Shown here: in pieces, positions 58,976 through 64,000 of the stretch
Position numbering within the stretch: the stretch's first letter is position 1
How the letters are laid out: the number at the start of each line of letters is the position of its first letter
Assembly (NCBI RefSeq): GCF_000785555.1
Contig: NZ_CP009129.1
Location: 434,001 to 498,000, forward strand
Direction: 5' to 3'
Length of the DNA: 64,000 bases
From: Planococcus sp. PAMC 21323
Lineage (GTDB): Bacteria > Bacillota > Bacilli > Bacillales_A > Planococcaceae
Notes under the pieces: model-generated
What the model was told of the DNA's origin: nothing
The model's database searches: none
What the model saw: only the letters and a program-made list of their open reading frames with translations
Translations under genes and position numbers: made by a program

Positions 58976-60568
58976 ATGACTGAATGGTGGAAAAAATCGA
59001 CTGTGTATCAAATTTACCCGCGAAGCTTTATGGATTCAAACGGTGATGGAATTGGCGATATTCGTGGCATTATCCAGAAACTCGATTACTTACAGGAGCT
59101 TGGAGTAGACATTCTTTGGTTGTCACCGGTATACGATTCACCGAACGACGACAACGGTTATGACATTCGCGATTATTATGAAATCATGAAAGAATTCGGT
59201 ACGATGACCGATTTTGATGAGCTGCTCGAACAAGTACATACGCGTGACATGAAATTGGTCATGGACCTTGTCGTCAACCATACATCAGATGAGCATGCTT
59301 GGTTTAAAGACCATCCCGATTTTTACATATGGCGCGATCAACCAACCAATTGGCGCTCGTTTTTTGGTGGATCGACATGGGAGTATGAAAAAGAACGCAA
59401 TCAATACTATTTGCACTTATTTTCAAAAAAACAGCCAGATTTAAACTGGGAAAATCCAGAACTGCGAAACGCTGTTTACGAAATGATGCGCTGGTGGCTA
59501 GATAAAGGGGTAGACGGATTCCGAATGGACGTTATCAATATGATTTCAAAAAATCCGGATATGAAAGATGCACCAGGTGGCGATGGCAGTAGTCAATTTA
59601 TGAACGGACCAAACGTCCATACTTACTTAAAAGAAATGAACAAACAAGTCTTGTCTCAATACGATATTGTCACTGTCGGTGAATCACCGGGCACCTCGCC
59701 TAAAGAAGCACGCGACTATACCGCCGCGCAAAATCAAGAACTCAATATGATTTTTACGTTTGAGCATATGGACCTTGACCAAGCTTCTGGCGAAAAATGG
59801 GATTTAAAGCCACTCGACCTGACAGACTTAAAAGAAAATCTAGAAAAATGGCAACATGGCCTTCACGACGAAGGCTGGAATAGTTTGTATTGGAACAATC
59901 ACGACCAGCCGCGTATTGTGTCGCGTTTTGGTGACGATCAACAATGGCGTGTCGAATCCGCTAAAATGCTTGCGACCTGTCTTCACTTTATGCAAGGCAC
60001 ACCGTATATTTACCAAGGCGAAGAACTGGGTATGACCAATGTTCGCTTTGATTCTATAGAAGATTATAAAGATATTGAAACCATCAATATGTACAATGAA
60101 AAGCGCGCAACGGGAATTTCGCATGATGACATCATGACGAAAGTTTATGCGAAAGGTCGCGACAATGCACGTACACCAATGCAATGGTCGGATGCACCCA
60201 ATGGTGGGTTTACAACAGGCACGCCATGGATAAAGGTAAATCCAAATTATACAAACATCAATGCTCTACAACACCAAGATCCGGATTCTATTTATCAATA
60301 CTACAAAAAACTAATCGCGTTCCGTAAAAATATGGACATCATCACGCATGGCGATTTCAAGCTATTGTACCGTGATGACAAAGAATTATTCGCTTATACG
60401 CGTACATGGAACAGTGAAAAATTGACCGTTTACTGTAATTTCTCGAGTCAGGAAAAAACAATAGCTTGCCCAGAAGGCGACACGTTAATCGGCAATTACG
60501 CTCGTCAACACGACGAAGGCGAACTAGTACTCAAACCATACGAAGCCATTGTCTATTATAAAAAATAA
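58976..60568 (+). CDS. GH13 alpha-glucosidase / oligo-1,6-glucosidase
   Basis: A 530-residue cytoplasmic glycoside hydrolase of GH13 subfamily 31, which releases glucose from malto- or isomalto-oligosaccharides. Catalytic residues are Asp185 in GFRMDVIN, Glu236 in GESPG and Asp310 in NHDQPR; the first region is DLVVNHTSDEH. Val after the nucleophile (DVIN) is typical of enzymes that accept alpha-1,6 bonds. It is a little shorter than the 555-560 residues of Bacillus oligo-1,6-glucosidases. The ATG at 58976 is chosen over a TTG one codon earlier. A ROK kinase gene follows 22 bases after the stop to phosphorylate the glucose made. Confidence 0.93.
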   Translation: MTEWWKKSTVYQIYPRSFMDSNGDGIGDIRGIIQKLDYLQELGVDILWLSPVYDSPNDDNGYDIRDYYEIMKEFGTMTDFDELLEQVHTRDMKLVMDLVVNHTSDEHAWFKDHPDFYIWRDQPTNWRSFFGGSTWEYEKERNQYYLHLFSKKQPDLNWENPELRNAVYEMMRWWLDKGVDGFRMDVINMISKNPDMKDAPGGDGSSQFMNGPNVHTYLKEMNKQVLSQYDIVTVGESPGTSPKEARDYTAAQNQELNMIFTFEHMDLDQASGEKWDLKPLDLTDLKENLEKWQHGLHDEGWNSLYWNNHDQPRIVSRFGDDQQWRVESAKMLATCLHFMQGTPYIYQGEELGMTNVRFDSIEDYKDIETINMYNEKRATGISHDDIMTKVYAKGRDNARTPMQWSDAPNGGFTTGTPWIKVNPNYTNINALQHQDPDSIYQYYKKLIAFRKNMDIITHGDFKLLYRDDKELFAYTRTWNSEKLTVYCNFSSQEKTIACPEGDTLIGNYARQHDEGELVLKPYEAIVYYKK

Positions 60569-60590
60569 AAAAGAACATTTAGGAGGAACT

Positions 60591-61463
60591 ATGGAAAAAG
60601 TATTAGGAGTCGACATAGGTGGCACGAAAATCCGCATGGGCATCATTGATGCGAGCGGCCAAATTTTATACGAAGAAAAAATTCCAACAGTCATTCCACT
60701 TTATCCGTACCTTGAAGAAAACGTTTTGCGGATATTGGCAGAGCAGCCAGAAGTCCAAGCCATTGGTATTGGCACGCATGGCTTTGTCGATCCGAAACAA
60801 GGAAAGGTAATCTACGCTGCAGAAACATTGCCAGGTTGGACGGGTACACCTGTTAAAGAATGGCTCGAAAAAGCAACAGGCAAACGCGTCGAAGTCGAAA
60901 ACGATGCCAATGTTGTGGCACTTGCGGAAGCAAAATTTGGTGCAGCACAAGGGTTAAATCGTGTCGTCGTATTGACACTCGGCACAGGTCTTGGCGGGGG
61001 AGTATTATGGGACGGCAAGCTATTAAGCGGGGGACCGCATGGTGGTGCTGCGGAGCTTGGTCATATGATTCTCTATCCAAACGGTGTGAAATGTGCGTGC
61101 GGACGTCTAGGATGCAGTGAAATGTACGTATCTGGAACCGCGTTGCAGCGACGCATTAAAGAAGCTGGACTGCCAGTAACGCCTCCCGAACTTTTTGAAA
61201 ATGCAAAAACCGATCCTGCTGCTAAAAAAGTGGTGGAAGAATTTACAGCCGACTTAGCACTCGTCATCAGTAATTTGCAAGCGGTATTCGATATGGAAAT
61301 GGTCATTATCGGTGGCGGCGTATCAGAAGCGGCAGACTTGTGGATGGCTTCATTGCAAGAAAAGATGGAAGCAGTTTTATTAAATCCGGTGCCAGTAGAA
61401 GTAGCACGTTTTGAAAACGATGCCGGCATTTTAGGAGCTGCATTGCTAGTTCTTGAAAATTAA
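60591..61463 (+). CDS. glcK: ROK family glucokinase
   Basis: The 290-residue product phosphorylates glucose released by the preceding glucosidase. ROK features are VLGVDIGGTKIRMG (ATP phosphate loop, about 4-17), ENDANVVALAEAKFG, LGTGLGGGVL, and the zinc-binding segment near AELGHMILYPNG... CACGRLGCSE with three Cys and one His (about 157-178). The usual GHxxxxxxGxxCxCGxxGCxE pattern is complete. AGGAGG lies five to six bases before the ATG; the extended ORF into the glucosidase gene is rejected. Second gene of a two-gene unit ending in a terminator. Symbol by function; another sugar is possible. Confidence 0.88.
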   Translation: MEKVLGVDIGGTKIRMGIIDASGQILYEEKIPTVIPLYPYLEENVLRILAEQPEVQAIGIGTHGFVDPKQGKVIYAAETLPGWTGTPVKEWLEKATGKRVEVENDANVVALAEAKFGAAQGLNRVVVLTLGTGLGGGVLWDGKLLSGGPHGGAAELGHMILYPNGVKCACGRLGCSEMYVSGTALQRRIKEAGLPVTPPELFENAKTDPAAKKVVEEFTADLALVISNLQAVFDMEMVIIGGGVSEAADLWMASLQEKMEAVLLNPVPVEVARFENDAGILGAALLVLEN

Positions 61464-61469
61464 AGTGGG

Positions 61470-61502
61470 TAGGAGCGGAGAAAGAAACCGCTCCTATTTT
61501 TT
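61470..61502 (+). terminator. Terminator after the ROK kinase gene
   Basis: TAGGAGCGG and CCGCTCCTA pair perfectly with a 9-base loop, followed by T6. Confidence 0.9.
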
Positions 61503-61548
61503 GGTTTAAACGCTAAATAAGTTTTTTAATTATTTTAAAAAAGACTCT

Positions 61549-61576
61549 TGTGCAAACGTTTTCATAATGATATGAT
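61549..61576 (+). promoter_or_regulatory. malE promoter with cre/MalR-like box
   Basis: TTGTGC (61549-61554), 16 bp, TATGAT (61571-61576). TGCAAACGTTTTCA (61551-61564), a perfect cre consensus match and typical of LacI-family operators, covers the -35 box. Confidence 0.7.
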
Positions 61577-61637
61577 ACAGATAATTAATTTGTGGGAACA
61601 ACATCCAGTCCGTTTCCATTTTTTATTTGAAGCTTTG

Positions 61638-61651
61638 TGCAAACGATTTCA
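61638..61651. promoter_or_regulatory. Second cre/MalR-like box in the malE leader
   Basis: TGCAAACGATTTCA again fits every fixed cre position. It is 87 bp after the first box, downstream of the start site, where a bound CcpA or MalR could act as a roadblock or close a loop with the first site. Confidence 0.7.
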
Positions 61652-61677
61652 TAAACATTCTAAAGGGGGATTTACTA

Positions 61678-62982
61678 ATGAAAGAATTAAAGTTCAGCAA
61701 GGGGCTTGTAGCATCGTTGATGTTATCAGCAGCAGTTTTAGCAGGATGTAGCAGTGATGGAGAAAAAGAAGGGTCAGGATCTGAAGGCGAACAAGTAACG
61801 GTTGATATTTTCCAATTCAAAGTGGAATTTAAAGAACAGTTTGAAGACGTTGTCGCACTTTACGAAGAAGAAAACCCGAACGTTAATATCGAAATCACAA
61901 CAGTTGGTGGCGGAGAAGATTACGGCGCAGCACTTCGTTCACGCTTTGCATCAGGCAACGAACCCGCGATCTTTAACATTGGTGGACCTCAAGATGTAGC
62001 GGACTGGAAAGACAGCTTAGCGGATTTAACAGACACAGCAGCTTCAGGCGCAGCTCTTGAAGGCACGCTTGACGGTGTAACAGTTGAATCTGAAGTACTT
62101 GGACTTCCTTATAACCAAGAAGGTTACGGCTTTATCTACAACACGCGTTTATTCGAAGAAGCTGGAGTTGATCCTGCATCAATCACGGATTTCGCAACAC
62201 TTGAAGAAGCTGTGAAAACATTAGATTCGAAAAAAGACGAGCTTGGTCTTGAATCAGTATTCGCTTTCCCAGGTAAAGAAACTTGGGTAACAGGACTTCA
62301 CTTATCGAATACATTCCTAGCACCTGAATTTGACAACAATGTACTAACAGCATTTGATGCTGAAACTGTTGACTTCAAATATGGAGAAGGCTTTAAGAAA
62401 ATTGTTGATTTGCAAAACGAATACTCTAAACAACCAACAGTTAGTCTTGATTACTCTCAACAAGTTGAAGAATTGTTCTCACTTGAGCGCGTAGCGATTA
62501 TCCAACAAGGAAACTGGGCTTACGGCTCAATCGCTGGCATCGACCAAGAACTTGCTGACAGCGGTGTTGGTCTTATGCCAATTCCTGTAGAAGGCATGGA
62601 TAATGCTGGATTACCAGTTGGCGTACCAATGTATTGGGGCGTAAACAAAAAAGCTGACGAAGCAGTTGTAGAAGAATCAAAAGCATTTTTAGATTGGTTA
62701 TATACATCTGATGCAGGTAAAACAGCTGTATTAGAAGACTTTAAATTTATCCCAGCTTACGAAGGTTACGATACGTCGAAAATTGCTGATCCAATGTCGA
62801 AAGCAATCTATGATGCATCTGAATCAGGTAACACAATTGGATGGGTATTCATGGGCTATCCAACTGGATGGGGACAAGATGAGCTTGGCGCGAACATCCA
62901 AAAATACCTAAGCGAAGAAGCAACATGGGACGAAGTTATGGACTCTGCTAAAGAAGCATGGAAAACAGACAGAGCTAAATAA
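61678..62982 (+). CDS. Extracellular sugar-binding lipoprotein of an ABC importer (MalE-like)
   Basis: A 434-residue family-1 solute-binding lipoprotein: lipobox VLAGC (Cys22), acidic Gly/Ser linker, then the two-lobed binding domain starting TVDIFQFKVEFKEQFEDVV. It contains GNEPAIFNIGG, EGYGFIYNTRLFEEAGVDP and IQQGNWAYGSI, all typical of maltodextrin or alpha-glucoside binders. Position beside alpha-glucosidase, glucokinase and MsmX genes suggests malto- or isomaltodextrins. The ATG at 61678 follows AAAGGGGG by eight bases; the ORF extension upstream would cover a cre box. Two repeats and a terminator hairpin lie between it and the permease gene. Confidence 0.92.
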   Translation: MKELKFSKGLVASLMLSAAVLAGCSSDGEKEGSGSEGEQVTVDIFQFKVEFKEQFEDVVALYEEENPNVNIEITTVGGGEDYGAALRSRFASGNEPAIFNIGGPQDVADWKDSLADLTDTAASGAALEGTLDGVTVESEVLGLPYNQEGYGFIYNTRLFEEAGVDPASITDFATLEEAVKTLDSKKDELGLESVFAFPGKETWVTGLHLSNTFLAPEFDNNVLTAFDAETVDFKYGEGFKKIVDLQNEYSKQPTVSLDYSQQVEELFSLERVAIIQQGNWAYGSIAGIDQELADSGVGLMPIPVEGMDNAGLPVGVPMYWGVNKKADEAVVEESKAFLDWLYTSDAGKTAVLEDFKFIPAYEGYDTSKIADPMSKAIYDASESGNTIGWVFMGYPTGWGQDELGANIQKYLSEEATWDEVMDSAKEAWKTDRAK

Positions 62983-63014
62983 GTAGCGATAAGCTATTGA
63001 TCATTATGAGCGTT

Positions 63015-63050
63015 CAAAACAAAGTAGCCTCTGTGCTACTTTGTTTTGTT
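63015..63050 (+). terminator. Terminator-like hairpin between malE-like gene and permease gene
   Basis: AAAACAAAGTAGC and GCTACTTTGTTTT form a 13-bp perfect stem with a 6-base loop. Differential expression of binding protein over permease is commonly set this way. Confidence 0.85.
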
Positions 63051-63107
63051 ACTAGGGTAAATTAGACTTGTAATTTATAACAGAAATCATTTTACAAAGC
63101 ATATTCC

Positions 63108-63192
63108 GCAAACCAACTCCGCTTTCCTGCGGGCTTAACGCCCGAGTGGATTTCGACACTTCGCTATCCCGCGGGAGTCTCCGTTGGTTTGC
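63108..63192. repeat. Dispersed hairpin repeat, copy 1
   Basis: GCAAACCAAC (63108-63117) pairs with GTTGGTTTGC (63183-63192); inside, TCCTGCGGG pairs with CCCGCGGGA (one G-T), and GGGC/GCCC makes a top hairpin. The wording CCGCTTTCCTGCGGGC...CCCGCGGGAGTCTCCG is, as far as I recall, that of a repeat scattered through Bacillales genomes. It carries no ORF. Confidence 0.8.
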
Positions 63193-63229
63193 TCCATATC
63201 TTGGTGAATTGTTAGTAAAGGATACTTAA

Positions 63230-63283
63230 AAGAAAAAGCGAAAGGCCGTGCCCGCGGAAAGCGTCCGTCTGGAGCGATTTCTC
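63230..63283. repeat. Dispersed hairpin repeat, partial inverted relative
   Basis: GCCGTGCCCGCGGAAAGCG with GTCCGTCTGGAGCG (63246-63278) matches the opposite end of the same repeat class in the reverse sense. Only this part is present. Both copies lie between the malE-like gene and the permease gene. Confidence 0.65.
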
Positions 63284-63332
63284 AACCAAATCTAAAATTA
63301 ACCGAACAACTCAAGAAAGGAATGATGCCCGT

Positions 63333-64000
63333 ATGCGTACAAAAGATTTATCTTATTGGTTGTTTCTAGCCCCTGTATTAATGGCACTTACGCTAGTCGT
63401 CATCGTTCCGATGCTGCTAGGCGTGTATTATTCCTTCACAACTTGGAACGGCATCGACACAGGAGAATTCGTCGGATTCCAAAACTACATCGATTTGTTC
63501 AAAGATCAGCGTTTCCTTGATTCGCTATGGTTTACAACAAAATTCTCAGTAGTATCCGTTATCTTAATTAACGTAATCGGCTTGTCACTAGCGCTACTTG
63601 TTACAGGTCGCGTTCGTTCAAGCAAGTTATTGCGTACAACATTTTTTATGCCGAACTTAATCGGTGGATTGATCTTAGGATTTATCTGGCAGTTTATCTT
63701 CATTAAAGTATTTGCAAGTGTCGGCGAAATCATCGGCATGGAAAGTTTACAAGGCTGGTTGTCTACAACAGACACGGGATTCTGGGGCTTAGTTATTTTG
63801 ATGAGCTGGCAGATGGCCGGTTACATCATGGTTATCTATATCGCTTATTTGGAAGGAATGCCGAAAGAATTGCTTGAGGCGTCTGAAATCGACGGAGCTT
63901 CTTCGTTCCAACGTTTCCGTTATGTTGTATTTCCACTTGTGGCACCTGCGTTTACGGTCAGCATGTTCTTAACGCTGTCGAATACGTTTAAATTGTACGA
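63333..64000 (+). CDS. Sugar ABC transporter permease, MalF-like (cut by window edge)
   Basis: The 222 visible codons encode a binding-protein-dependent permease: membrane helix near 10-32, then YYSFTTWNGI, four further hydrophobic segments, and the start of the EAA loop, EGMPKELLEASEIDGASSFQRF (quoted in part: EASEIDGA near 188-195), which docks to the ATPase. It is the first of the two permeases expected for a CUT1 sugar importer; the partner would lie beyond the window. The ATG at 63333 is about 11 bases after AAAGGA. Substrate inferred from neighbours as maltodextrin or related glucoside. Confidence 0.92.
   Translation, partial: MRTKDLSYWLFLAPVLMALTLVVIVPMLLGVYYSFTTWNGIDTGEFVGFQNYIDLFKDQRFLDSLWFTTKFSVVSVILINVIGLSLALLVTGRVRSSKLLRTTFFMPNLIGGLILGFIWQFIFIKVFASVGEIIGMESLQGWLSTTDTGFWGLVILMSWQMAGYIMVIYIAYLEGMPKELLEASEIDGASSFQRFRYVVFPLVAPAFTVSMFLTLSNTFKLY

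Overview
The window reads as chromosomal DNA of a low-GC Gram-positive bacterium of the family Planococcaceae (Planococcus/Sporosarcina/Lysinibacillus-like). Reasons: the order ABC-F, rex, tatA, tatC, CAAX protease, groES, groEL matches the Bacillus subtilis ydiF-groEL neighbourhood; strong AGGAGG ribosome sites with frequent TTG/GTG starts; a CIRCE element and an S-box; and a nag operon carrying its own HPr and a UPF0309 protein. No rRNA, tRNA, CRISPR array or intact insertion sequence was seen. Family and organism assignments come from recognition of sequence, not from a database search.

Layout. 1-5.2 kb: ABC-F fragment, Rex, TatAC, CAAX-type membrane protease, GroESL. 5.2-16.5 kb: single genes (flavin monooxygenase, MFS exporter, BCCT transporter, DegV protein, thioredoxin-like protein, Dus, MarR regulator, CarD-like protein, small unknowns). 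16.6-22.3 kb: S-box riboswitch controlling yitJ-metH, followed by a folded dispersed repeat. 22.4-27.8 kb: MsrAB lipoprotein, two oxidoreductases, KtrB-type K+ channel. 27.9-44.1 kb: amino-sugar salvage. murR, murQ, murP and mupG import and split MurNAc compounds; secreted AmiE, NagZ and NamZ trim peptidoglycan fragments outside the cell; nagE, nagA, nagB, nagR, an HPr paralogue and a SIS protein handle GlcNAc. 44.3-50.4 kb: a probable copper-handling locus (DUF1541 lipoprotein, BNR-type lipoprotein, two-component system, FAD oxidoreductase, Cys-rich copper-storage protein, SHOCT protein). 50.5-56.6 kb: GNAT acetyltransferase, ABC-2 exporter, small proteins, methyltransferase, sugar acetyltransferase, hydrolase. 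56.7-64 kb: maltodextrin use (MsmX ATPase, PucR-type regulator, alpha-glucosidase, ROK kinase, sugar-binding lipoprotein, permease fragment).

The most unusual signal is a set of five intergenic arrays (about 23.94, 32.45, 37.95, 44.14 and 53.08 kb) in which a short motif recurs every 20-21 bp, close to two helical turns. Each adjoins a transcription terminator. Three (32.4, 38.0 and 44.2 kb) share motif and flanking modules and so form one element family: two copies bracket amiE-nagZ-namZ in direct orientation, and an end module of a third serves as the nag operon terminator. I know of no named function for them.

Regulatory sites inferred from sequence include a MarR palindrome inside its own promoter, NagR (dre-like) and CcpA (cre) sites before nagE, candidate MurR operators before murQ and amiE, two perfect cre/MalR-like boxes around the malE promoter, a Fur-like box before the MFS gene, and a long-range helix in the BCCT gene leader.
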